Assembly: GCA_963921825.1 (NCBI GenBank)
Contig: OY997588.1
Span: 136,989,203 to 137,053,202 of the forward strand
DNA: 64,000 bases
Source: Erodium maritimum
Taxonomy: Eukaryota; Streptophyta; Magnoliopsida; Geraniales; Geraniaceae
Reading direction: 5' to 3'
Below the pieces are notes generated by a model that ran no database searches, had not been told where the DNA came from, and was given only the letters and a program-made list of their open reading frames with translations. Each line of letters opens with the position of its first letter. Position 1 is the first letter of the stretch. Positions 47,318 through 59,300 of the stretch are shown in pieces. Position numbers and translations under genes: made by a program.

Positions 47318-48049
47318 CTATGCTCTATGTTCATCATATAAAATCAAAACTTAACGTTTCTCTCTCGAATTCCCCAAGTGTTCTCATTGATCGATCTATT
47401 TTCTCCACTTCATCACCCCTCTTTCAATCATCACCCGCCACTATCAACTATAGAACCACAAAAAGTGTGTCTACCAACACCTACTACATCCCGCCTTTCA
47501 TCTTGCCGCCCCATTGTAACTCGTCTAGCACGATGGGGACCCTAGATACTTCTGAGGGAAGAGTCCACCCACACCACCAAATATCGCCGTAAACTCTCCC
47601 ATGAAATGATATGAAATCAGCCTAAGGAGCAACCTACCATGGTTGATTCTCGTCGACTACCACCGAGTAAGTTTTCTTGAACCACTAAGAACATGGGGGA
47701 ATCGGCTCTCCGTTGACTTCCGACGGAGAAACCAGTGAAGGAAAATGATGTAGAGTGCATAGCAAAAATGAGAATTCTTTATCGAATTCGTTGATTCACA
47801 TAGTATACCGAATAATATAGTTAAGCATCAAACTCATTTTTGTGTTTATTACTTCAAAATCTGATTTACAATCAAAACCACATGTGCTTATATAGCAAAA
47901 CTAAACCCCCAAAGTTTTAATACAGTAAGGAAACTAAACCCCATAGTCCTAATACGAATAAGGAAATCTCAAACCCTTAAACAAAACAGGAAATAAACTC
48001 CCGAACTCTAAATGTACTAATTCGCCCCTCTAAGTGACATCGGATGGTT
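47318..48049. other. No gene recognised
   Basis: C-rich then AT-rich DNA with only a 90-codon frame (47320-47592) lacking any domain. Confidence 0.5.
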
Positions 48050-48482
48050 GAAAAATAGTCACAAACACTACACTACCCATCATTTCAAAATGACAAGTGC
48101 ACTACCTTAAGTATTGGTCACACGATTATGTTAATAAAAATAGAAGGAATATTCTATTATGTTAGTCATATGACCTCATGTGTCACTTAATGGATGGTAA
48201 AATGACGATTCTCCCCTTACTTATTTGACCTCTATACATTTTTATAAGGAACAATAACGAGGTTACAATAGTAATGTTCCTTATAAAATGAATAAAGGTC
48301 AAATAAGTAAGGGAAAATCATCATTTTACCATCCACTAAATGACACATGAGGTCATATGGCTAACAGAATGAAACATTTCGTCCATTTTTATTAACATAA
48401 TCGTGTGACCAATACTTAAGATAGTGCATTTGTCATTTTGAAACGTTGGGTAGTGAAATGTTCGTGACAAATATTTAAGAGT
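48050..48482. mobile_element. Foldback MITE with about 200-bp arms
   Basis: The left arm (about 48057-48251) is the reverse complement of the right arm (about 48273-48473) over nearly its whole length. Shared blocks include TTTCAAAATGACAA, AAGTATTGGTCACACG, ATGACCTCATGTGTCA and GGATGGTAAAATGA. Only about 20 nt of loop remain. The exact ends and target duplication are unclear. Transcripts would form a long hairpin. Confidence 0.82.
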
Positions 48483-48719
48483 AAGTTTTGATATTTAACT
48501 CAAATAATCAATAAATGAATTAGAATGATAGTCCCAAAAGGAGGTTCACTATATAGAATTGTTATGATAGTAATCAAGATAATGAATTAATAGCATTTAT
48601 AATTATATTATGAACGAAAGGGCACTATTTTTGTTTGATTTTTGACCACGACTCAATACTCCCCGTAAGAACCCTGGCCAACGCATCTCCTCCATTTTTG
48701 CACTTAAGTCATACGAGAT

Positions 48720-49180
48720 CTAACAATGGCAAGATTGTTGAGGAAGAGGCCCTCTGCCAATAACAGTCAAATATTGTCTCCTCCTCGTTTTGCTCATAGG
48801 ATAAGAGATATTCACACAGACCTTCTTGGAGTCATTATCGTCAACGAAGCTTCTTGAGGTATTTACAGCGAGGATGCATAGGGAAGCTCCCACGGTGGGG
48901 GCGGTAGAGGTAGTGGATAGGAAGGAGGTCGTGACCAAGGAGGCAACAGATGAGATGATGGATACGGTGAAGGCCAAGGTGGGGGTGATTATGGTAACAG
49001 ATACTGCACTATATGTGGAGGAGTCCATAGTGGAGGATGTGGAGGCCGACGTGGTGGCGGCGGCGGACAATACGTGTGCGGCGAGAGTGGCTACTTGGCC
49101 AGTAACTGCGGACAGCGCGATGAAGGTGGTAGTAAAAGGTATGGAGGCGACGGGAGTAATCGTACAGGGCATCATTCTGT
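48720..49180 (+). pseudogene. Glycine-rich CCHC protein retropseudogene (cold-shock-protein-like)
   Basis: The frame with codons starting at multiples of three reads HGGGGRGSG, stop, EGGRDQGGNR, stop, DDGYGEGQGGGDYGNRY, then CTICGGVHSGGC and CGESGYLASNC followed by GQRDEGG. The Gly-rich runs and two decayed zinc knuckles (His to Tyr, one Cys lost) resemble plant glycine-rich cold-shock domain proteins. A very weak TVKY...EIF sequence upstream (48760-48830) could be the cold-shock domain remnant. No introns are visible and at least two stops interrupt it, so it is a dead copy, probably retroposed. Confidence 0.5.
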
Positions 49181-49299
49181 AGTAGTCGCTCATGTGGCTA
49201 CAGGGTGGACGGGTGTCGTATGGACCTTGTTCTTATTCGACGACAGAGTGTACCTGTCTTTTGTTAGTGCTCAGATGAATTTTGGTCTGATGTGAATTC

Positions 49300-49969
49300 T
49301 AGTGTGGAATTGGCGGGACCATGGTAGGCCGACGATGGAAGCTAGGTTGTTGGCCACCATCTTTATGTGATTGCGTAGTGTGGTTTTTCTTATCATGGTA
49401 CTAACTCAGAGGGGTTTGCCGGTTCTAAGGGAGTTATAGTTAAACCGGTTAGGAGTGTTATGCGTCTTCACCTCTCTCAATGAGTGATAAGAGAACTGAT
49501 GAGGGGTTTGTAGGTACCACCTCTCACTGTTCGTAGGGTGGCAGAGGTTCCACCAAGTGTCACAAGATACTCCTTTTTCTTCTCGGGAGTCAGGATTCTC
49601 ATGTTTTTGGAGCCCTCATTTATCATCATCTAAGGGAGGATGACGTCAGCTAACACCTTGGGGAGTTCACTCGGTCTTCCAAGGCACCAATTCCCTTACA
49701 ATGGGTTTGCTCAACCCTAACTCTCCGTCATAATAAGTTGTACCGATTGCTTCGACCGTTATCACAACATCATCTTAACGACACCTATGAATGATTTGAT
49801 AAATAATTTTCTACTTTAACTACTAGTCTCAGATATTATGACTTTTCTCATATTTTGGAACATTTATTTTGATTGGACTTATTTCCTCTTTGTATCCCTT
49901 CTGGGGATGGCGTTTTCGGGCATTCTATTTTATTAATATATTTTTCCAACATTAAAAAAATTGTGAATG
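49300..49969. other. No gene recognised; possible retroposon tail
   Basis: No conserved frame. The end TTTTATTAATATATTTTTCC followed by an A run near 49950 resembles LINE 3' tails seen elsewhere in the window. Confidence 0.4.
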
Positions 49970-50970
49970 GAAGAAGTTAATATTACATCAATGAAATTTT
50001 ATCTTAATCTGTATAATAATAAGAAATTTGTTTTACTAGTGTTGCGGGATGAGAAATCAAATAGAAAACGCGTAAGAACATTGGTGCTCTCCATGCGTTC
50101 TCGGTGCTGGCCGGAGCGTCAAGAGGACCCGCCGTGAGTTTGAAGTCGTCCGAGGTTGCTGTCGCGCGAGTTTCACTGAAGTCCTTCACCTGCACCATGT
50201 CGGAGTGGTTAGAGACGAGGATGTCTCTGCTCAGGGACTCTCCGGAAAAAGTAGGGGTGCGCGAGGTCGTGCGGTGCCAGCTCGGTTCGTTGCTAGGAAG
50301 AGCTGTCGGATCTAGGGTTTGGCTAAGTTTGGTAAGGTCTCTTTCCCAACTCTATTTACTTTCGTTTTCTTCCCTCTCCCCCCATCATCTTTATTCTATC
50401 AGGGCGATCCTGGTGTTTCCAGCCACTTTAGTGGTCTGGCCTTGTCGGATCTCGGTGCTGGCCGCCAGCGAGGACACATGGCATTTGCTCTTAGATCTCC
50501 CTGATTGCTATTCTGATTTTGGGGGTTCGGATATCTTTGTCCGGATTTTCTCGGCCGAATGCGGTGTTGGCCGTCGGCCCGACCTTGCAACTCTATTCTA
50601 GGGTCCTGGTTCTTGAGATGAGAGTAGCTGTAAATCCGGATCTAAATTAGGGTACGGGTGACTAGGGTTGGTAGAGATTGAGGTATGTTAGTGCTTAATG
50701 GTTGGGAAACATGGTCTTTATGACTGATTTACAAACTTTGTGCTTCAAGTTAGATAAATTTGGTGCTTAGACCTTATATCTGTGTTTTTAGTGTGCAAGT
50801 TTTCATTTTGTCTCTGGGAGGCTTTGTTGCGTTTTTCAGTTTCATCCCCTGTTGTTTCTTATTTTGATGTTCTTTTTTGTGCATTGATCTATAGTTGAAA
50901 GATTTGTCATGCATTCCTCTTTACTTTCTAAGGAGGTTTTAATCTAAATTTGTCTTGCTGATAAAAAAAA
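49970..50970 (+). mobile_element. Probable retroposon, plus strand
   Basis: A GC-richer 5' part with a 165-codon frame without domain (50104-50601), then a T-rich 3' part ending TTGCTGATAAAAAAAA near 50970. Borders and target duplication are not defined. Called only by its similarity in layout to the other retroposons. Confidence 0.35.
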
Positions 50971-51434
50971 TATTGGACAGTTGATGAGTCCATGGCCGAA
51001 AATGGGAAAATGAAGCACCACTTCTGTTGGTCTGCCATATCCTTTTAAAACCTAAAACTACATATAAATTGGTCACAATACGAATGTAAGATTTATACGT
51101 GGTGATTGATAATTGATACCAATTTGTTGAAGACGACCGCAAGTCAACTTATAATGACCAACCTAAGATAAAAAAATAAAAAATAAAAAGTTACAAGTTT
51201 AGTCTTACCTCAACATTGACGTTGAATTCGACAATAATAATAATAAAAAGGACCAGTCAATTATGCATTCAAATAATAAAAGAAGTTGTTATTAATTTAT
51301 TTTTATTTTTTTGAAGATATACCCGTATTTAAGACGATTTGGATGGAATAGTGAAATTCTAGAAGGGTTTTGTATCCAAAGAGGAGGTTTTAGAAGAGAC
51401 TCAATCTTAATTTTATTTTAGTTATTAATATCCA
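50971..51434. other. No gene recognised
   Basis: AT-rich spacer. Confidence 0.6.
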
Positions 51435-51443
51435 ATAAATTTA

Positions 51444-52399
51444 GGGAAAATTTCAATTTAATACCCTGACAAATTTTTATTTGCAATATAACACCCTGGC
51501 ATGTTTTTTTTGCATTATAATACCCTGACAAACTATTATTTTCAATTTCATACCCAACCGTTAACTTTCCATACAAAATGGATGGAAAATGGTATTTTTT
51601 TCAAAAAAAATCCAAAAACACCCTTCAACCTTTGACTTTTAAAATGTATTAAAAACTGCTTTTTAAAAAATATTTTTTGAAATAAAATATTTTTTTTGAA
51701 ATATATAAAAATATGTTTTTTGTAATATATAAGAACTGATTTTAATTTTTTAAAATAAATCATATTTTTTGAATGATATAAAAATATGATTTTTGTAAGA
51801 TATAAAAACTGAATTTTTAAAATATTTTTTGAAATAAAATCTATTTTTTAAAAATATATAAAAAAAATCGGATTCGTGTAATATATAAAAACTTATTTTG
51901 AAAATATTTTTTGAGAAATAAATTTGATTTTTTTAATTATATAAAAATATCAATATGAAATATATAAAAATTGATTTTTCAAATATATAAATACTGATAT
52001 TTTTTAAATACTTTTTGATATAAAATCTATTTTTTAAAAATATATAAAAATATTTTTTAATATGTAAAAACTGTTTTTTGAAAATATTTTTTTGAAATAA
52101 ATCTGTTTTTTGAATTATATAAAAATAGGATTTTTGAAATATATAAAAACTGATTTTTTTTTTAAATAAAATATAGTTTTTTGAAATATGTAAAAAAATC
52201 TAATTTTTTGTTGTAGGTTTTGAAATTTTGATTGGTGTCAAGGGGTATTTTGGACTTTCTATCCATCTTGGATGGAAAGTTAACGGTTGGGTATGAAACC
52301 AAAAATAATAGTTTTTTAGGGTATTATAATGAAAAAGAACATATTAGGGTGTTATATTGCAAATAAAAGTTTGCCAGGGTATTAAATTGAAAATTTCCC
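51444..52399. mobile_element. Mutator-type MITE (956 bp) with about 145-bp TIRs
   Basis: The ends are GGGAAAATTTCAATTTAATA and the mirror of GGGAAATTTTCAATTTAATA. The inverted repeats extend about 145 bp (51444-51590 and 52254-52399). A perfect 9-bp target duplication ATAAATTTA lies at 51435-51443 and 52400-52408. Long TIRs and 9 bp fit the Mutator superfamily. The interior is non-coding and made of irregular tandem ATATATAAAAACTGATTTTT-like units. Confidence 0.92.
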
Positions 52400-52599
52400 A
52401 TAAATTTATAGACCAACCAATTTATGCATGAACACATATGTTATTGTTTCTTTACGAGTAAGAAACAATTTTCACTAATTATGGGTGTAAGTCATTACAG
52501 CGGCCAATACCTTTAAAAGGATAGTGATCTAATAACTCTCATAAACGAAGTAGGATCCGGTTATAGCACTCAGAAGTAGTACAAAAAAATAAACTACAA

Positions 52600-54370
52600 C
52601 AGAAAAGTAATCCAAAACTAAAACAGAAAGTAAAACCAAAAGATGTCATCTGTCAGGAACAGCTCAAGGTGGGGCCTAAACTCTGCTTGGTCCCTACTTT
52701 CCAAGGACTCGTTGGAATGAAGCCATCGAACTTGAATCTGGTGATATGGCTGGGAGGAATGGCTCGTATCATGGACTAGGTCCCTGGAGCCATGGATGAC
52801 ATTCATTCCTCCTGGCGGGGCTGTTTCCCATCGCTCACATGATCCTCTCGCGGCTCTCTCGTTGTGTTCCTCTTCTGACCTTCGGACCTAGGGAGGCTTA
52901 TCCCTGAACACCCATGAAGGCTTATCTCTAAACACCCAGTGAGTCCTATCATAGACTGGCCGAGACCCCTAGGGTAAGGTTCCATTCCTAGGCGGCCCTG
53001 AGACCCTAGACTCGGGTTAGGTACCAAGTCTAGGGTTATGATGGGCTCTTTCCCCTTAGACGACCCGACCTTAGGTACCAAGCCCGGGGACAATGGTACG
53101 AACCCTGGTGGTGTGGGAAGTGGTTCCCATCCCCAATATGTAGCGTACGATCGGTCTTTGTTTGTCGTCTTGAACTCCATAATCGAGTCATCAAAAAGAG
53201 GCCCCCGCAGCACCTCCCATTCGCAGTCTCGGACAATATGGCCAATCCTGCCACAGTTGAAGTAGAATGCGGGAAGTTTGCCATTTGTTAATGTAACTCG
53301 GGCCGGGTCTTGATACTCTCATAATCGCATGATCATGGTTCGCCGTAGAGGTCTATGAACGTCCATCCTGAAAATGACCCTCACCGTACGACCCCAGCAC
53401 ATGCCCCAATGATCGCACGAGGTCTCCACATGCTCTCTCAGGGTTGCCCCTATGATCTCCCTGGTAGCCCGTGTTCGGACAAGGGGCGATATCCCCCTAG
53501 CGTTCACCCATAGTTGGATGCGATCAAGGTGAGGAAGGTCCCAAGACATTGGATCTCTATCTCCTCGAGCAGGAGAGGATGGACGTGGAAGTACCACGGT
53601 TCATTCTCTAGCGTACCCAAACTCGGGCCTCTAGGGATACGAAATAGAAGGAAAACGTTCCTGGTTCGAGGTCTTTGACCACCACCCCAACTATGGCTTG
53701 CCCTCATGCTCGGGTAATGATGAACGACATCATGTCCTTCCGGGGAGGATATGGAGAGGTCAATCGGCCCACCATGTCGAGTGTAGGGAGACACAACCCC
53801 TACCGCCTCTTCCTCAGTGAGACATAAGATCGAGAAGTTGGCTTGAAGGTCTCTTAAAGGTGACCGTAAAACAGGAGGAGCCGGAACCTTAGGATGGGAG
53901 ATCACCGTTGGTATCATCGGTTGGGAGGTCGGAACCCTAGTAGGGGAAGACGTCTCCAACCTCGGGACAGGCTTCCCCGATTAAGGTAATAGGACCAACA
54001 GTAGTGTATCTATCACCTCGGTTGGTGGGCCCCTCTTAGGCTTGATCGGTAGAACCACCGATATGATCTCCCCTGACGAGAAGACCACCACAGGAGGAAT
54101 CCGAGTCGACTGAGGTTGTAGGAAGGTCGAGGAAGGGAGCGACAACATCGCCGAGAGAGGAGCTTCCGCAAGGGGGGACGATGATTGTCGCTTTCGTCTT
54201 CCTTTCATCGTTTTGGAAGAACCCTTGATGGGATTTGAAGGTATAAGGAGTAGTGGAGGGGTAGGAGAACCACCTGAGGAGAGGGACGTCTCAATGGCAA
54301 GTAGTGACGTCGCGATAGACGAGGATGGCACAGTAGACAAGAGCGACAGTGACATGACTGCGAAAAGGGT
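52600..54370 (-). pseudogene. LINE ORF1 relic, minus strand
   Basis: Broken minus-strand frames in order: 54355-53981 (MSLSLLSTVPSSS), 53959-53504 (contains LQANFSILCLTEEEAVGVV and RTRNVFLLFRIPRGPS), 53597-53319 (LDRIQLWVNARGISPLVRTR, EIIGATLREHVE) and 53213-52803. The order and the phrase IQLWVNARGISPLVRTRATR match the DUF4283 part of the ORF1 at 46022-46948 (IQLWVHAHDLPPLMRTRTMG). Around 53230-53290 a decayed zinc-knuckle segment follows. Several frame changes show it is dead. No RT follows in the minus direction. Confidence 0.75.
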
Positions 54371-54419
54371 TAGAGCTTTCTTTAGGGTTTAGCACCTATG
54401 CGCGGTCATACTTGATAAT

Positions 54420-56290
54420 CGACACATATGTTATTTCATATATGAGTTTATATATTACCTAAACTTTTAGCATGAATTTCAATATAATCGTATAATCATG
54501 ACATGTTCAATACGTAAGAAGATTGAAGGTGATGTATATAGTGTTATATTTGTACATGTATTGGCTTCATCCCTCTAGACTATTATCCTCCTCAATCCTT
54601 AAGATAAAACCTTGTGTCATATCATTGTTGACGACGGTCTCATGGCTTTAGTTACTGAAGTCTCTATTGGCTTATCTATTGATGTAACTATATATTTGAA
54701 GTTCCAAATCAATATAAAGCAAGGTTGAAACTTTATCATTCTATCAGTGAGTAAAATTCCTTCAAATCTCTCAATGTTTTTCTATTTCCGATTACCTCCA
54801 AACTCCACCACTGATCTTCATCATCCTCGTGATTACATCCTTGTTTGGTTCTTATAAAGTTGAAGTAATGATAGTTTAAATGTATATGTGGAGGTTGTGA
54901 TGTATGAGCGATTTTTTGTTATTAAGGAATTTTTTGGTAATGTTACACATAATGAATTATTTGGGGGAGGATGGAGGGTCGGAAATCGGTGGTCATTGGG
55001 TTGATTTTTAGTGATAATCGTCCAGTGGTCGTGGTCGTTTTTCGTGAAGCTTAGGGTACTAGAATGAAATACGTAATCAATGACATGATTTTCAAACTTT
55101 GACTATTAATAACGGGTATTATGGACTTTTTAGAAAATAGTTGAACTGAAAATTTAAAAAAATAATAAAATAAAGGGAAAAAATAGGATACTCATTTTAA
55201 AGCAAAACCATTGCAACGAGCTGAAAATCTCTTAAATTTGTTGTAATCATTGGATATTTTTTGAAATTTATCGTGATGGAACAATTTAATTACACAATAT
55301 ATATGATTAAAAAACAAAGCAATCAGTCGTCATAATTTACAATGTTAAAAAGAAATGGGGAGGTAAAAAGTAAAAGCACGAGGAGCACGATGAAGCTTTA
55401 TAGTTGTGTCGGGTCGGTAACTTCGGGTTGGGGTAATTTGATAGGAGTGAGAGCGAGGAGCACAAAGCGAATGGGGACGTGGGTCGTCAGCGGCGTGGCC
55501 CGACAACTGCGGGGCCCACTAATCGGCGGAACAGATTTTACAATATTTGGTTCGTGCCACCGAACGAGAATATTCGGCGGCGGCACTCACTTTATGTCTC
55601 GCAAATCTCGCATGCTCCCTCACGCGCTTGCTTCGCGATTGGGACACCACTTCTTACTTCTTAATTACCCATTCTCTCCAACATGATTTTATCAGCCTCC
55701 ATGACTAATATCGTAACATTTAACTTGGGTTTGTGTAACCTATTTGCTTCATGGCTATAAAATTGAAGTTATAGACCTGTTTAGATCTTTTAATTGGGTC
55801 TGATTCTCTGGTTCGAGGTGTCATGTTTGACAGGATCTGGGTTGTACATACGTTTGGTTGGCCTTTGGGTTTAGGTCTTTATCTCTTGTCCTATAACTAT
55901 ACTTCATAATTCAGGATCTATAAAAATCAGTTGCTTATCAGAAAAAGAATGATAGCCCTAATCATGACAATCTCCTTAACTCTATCAGCACACAATACAC
56001 ATAAAGACCTAATCTTCATCATTAACCAATCAGATCCTCATATGTATATAAGCTGCTCTGAGACTAAACATTACTTCTGTCTCAAGGCAAACAACTTTAC
56101 AGCACAATTGATTTCCAGGCAAAACAAGAGGACGTTTTGATTGTTGCTACAACACTCAACTAGCTGAATGCAATGGACCATCAGAATACATGGGCTTCCG
56201 ATACAGTTGGCATTCACACCCACAAAATTGTGTTCATATCCATCAAATCCTCGAACTAGTTATGGAAATGATAGTCAACCCCAACTATCA
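54420..56290. other. No gene recognised
   Basis: AT-rich, with a GC-richer patch at 55340-55690 whose 114-codon frame shows no domain. The right end probably includes the TMX2 3' UTR. Confidence 0.5.
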
Positions 56291-56313
56291 AACAACGGGT
56301 TTAGTTCAGTTTC

Positions 56314-59300
56314 CTATTTTCCGCTTATATATTCAAGAAGAAGCCGATCAAGCTCAAAATGCTGGCAAACACGTTTCTGCAACAGGAGAGATAGATAGTT
56401 AGATTCTTATTTGGTTCGTGGCACCACATTCAGAGATACTGCCACTCTATGAGGGAACATGATAGGGTACTTTAAAAATATACTTATCCACAAGGTTTAA
56501 CAGGCAACGAATATAAATCCATTGAAACTATTTTCAGGCCTTACTACCTGGTAAGTGGTGACACAGCATCCCTATTGGATGAGGCCGAACCCAAAATGTC
56601 TAAAGCTTTTATCCACAAGTAACTGAAGTATGGCTCTGAGGCGTGTTTGTTCAAGAAAAGAGTGTACAGAATAGTATGAAGTTGTTTTCTCACAAGTTGT
56701 ATTGTATCTCACAAGGAAGCAATGTGATAGACATAATCAGGTCGTATAAACATTGTGTACAGTAAGATACAGTCATGGCGGGCTGATGTTCTTTCCACTC
56801 ACAAGTGAAACGGAACGTTCACACAAAAAACAACGGCACTGCCCAGAATTCTGTTCTAAGTTTGGGCTGTGTATGCATGGATGAAATCTCAAATATTCAT
56901 CAAATAAGAAGCCATCATATCATGCGCCTAAGGTCTGGTCTAAGATTAATTATGACAAGAAAAACAGATTGTTGCAATCAATAGTAGCAACTACTCATAC
57001 ATTTAATTGGCACATCTTTCATGCATTATGACAAATTATTATGACGTATAGTGATTAAAGGAAAACTAGGTTATGAGAGAAAAGTACCCACCTACCAGAA
57101 CACACCAGTACTGGTAGTTGGTATGCAAGAATCTTGTTGCAATCAAGAGTAGCAACTATACTCCACACTAACTTTTTTTGTGTGTAAACAAGATACTCCA
57201 TTTCAAAATAAGTATCCTACTACCTTTAATCGAATATTTCAAAACAAATGTTCAATTTTCTTTTGAGCGAGATTTACTAAGTATAGATTACCAATGATAT
57301 TCTCGTATAAGTTAGTTACTACATATGACTATGAGTATATTAGCAAGGGGGGTCACATGAGGACATTGTAGCAAAGTGGAACACTATCCCCATTACTCCT
57401 TAATTTTTGCCACAAAAAAATCAAACAAGACACTTATTTTGGAATGGATGGGTACAATATAAATCAATTAAAGAAAGGGTTAATTGTTAAAAACTACAAA
57501 AAGTTTTGTCCACTTGCTACAAACTACACTGAGTTTATAAGTGGACAAAAACATACCCTAAGTATTGTCCGGTTCAAACAAGGGATCGTTTTGTTAACCC
57601 CTACAGGATATGTGGACAATACATATAGGATTGAAAAGTATTGTGGTCAATACATATAGCATTGAAAAGTATTGTGGGCAAAACATATGGGCACAATACT
57701 TAACAGATCAGGATATTCTGTTCATTAATTTAACAGATGACTGGACAATACATATTGTATTTTTTTGTCACTTTTAACACGGTATAGATTTTAGCAAGTA
57801 GACAAAACTTTTTTTAGTTTTTAGCAATTAACCCTTAAAGAACTATCCATCATAATTAGCATTTAGCAAATATGACCATAGGAATCCACTTAAGAGATAA
57901 TCAAGATGGGACCTAAGACATATAATACGAAGGGTGTTCGTGGGCGGGTGATCTGCCCATGAGGATATATTTTTACCCACCCGTGTGGATGTGAATTGGC
58001 ATTTTTCAGATCTGTGAACCGCTCACGAAAATGTAACATTTGGCGGAATTAATTTGTGCAGATTTCGCAGGTGGATCGAGTCCGATCTGCTTAATCCGTT
58101 TCATGTACAGTCACCTAAAAATCCACTCAAAACCTAAAGGAATTAGTTTTGGACTCGGTTTGTGATGAATTTTCCAAAGAGAGAGGAAGTAGTGGGCTTA
58201 TGAGACTAAAGCTCGTAGTGGTCTTGTTGTGTAAGGTTCATGAGTTGGGCTTGTTGATTTAGGTTTGACCATGGTCTAAAATAGGGGGCTTATTAAGAGA
58301 AGCGGACGGGCGGGTGATCTGTGGATCTCGTTCCAAGAATCCACCATCCGCCACAATGAGACGTATTCATAAAATATGATCCCCAATACATCCGGTTTTA
58401 TGCAGATGGATATTGAGTGGGTATCAGGTTGGATGGATTAGCGGGTAGATCGTGCAGCAAATTTTTTGAACACCTACCAATGGAACCCACTTATTCAAAA
58501 TCACGATTTTATGTCATAGGCTTTCATGAATAACCAGTGTGAGGGTGTAGGGATTTGCATCAGCATATTGAGGGTCAACTACATAGGATATGATATTACA
58601 AAAGAGCAATGTGATTTTTCAGAGGTACCTTTGTTACAGGCTGATGAAAAACCTTTGCTTTACTATCCAACTCGGGGAAGCGTGTAATCTCAGTTGCATG
58701 CTCGAATAATATGTATGTTGGAAGTTGGGCCATGCTCCCTACAAATTCAAGAAAAACAGCATACCAAAGAGAACTTTTAATACTTGAAACTAATTGAAAA
58801 GTCAGAAATTCTCTATTAAGTGCTACAAATAAATATTGCTAACCACTGAGAGATATCCCGAATTTCTCTGCAACATTTGGGAAGAGCCCAAGATCGACTA
58901 TTCCAAAAGATAAGTTTTTATTGGAGTATCTGTCAGAACAAGCGGTTAGAATTTGTAAGAAGCAATAGTACCAGCTACATCAAAAAGACTAAAGAGTAAT
59001 GATAAAATACAAAGAAATATGAAGCACTCTATTCTCTCCAGTTTAATTACACCATAAGGTGAGAAACATACGTAATTGAGAGTTCAGGAAAGCACCGACT
59101 AGTCCGCACGCAATCAGATGAACACGAAGCACGGAACTCTACCTGGAAGAATTCATTCTTACTTCATACCAATATATATACAAAAAACAAAATACAGCTC
59201 AAATTGGGTCCATCTAAAATAAACAAATATATTAAGAGGTAATTTGGATTAGCTTCTCAAAAAATGGAGGTTATAATCCGTTTTTTGTGCTTATGCAACA

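Noticed and set aside
55342-55686. 114-codon frame in a GC-rich patch
   Set aside because: No domain and overlapping frames; likely chance.
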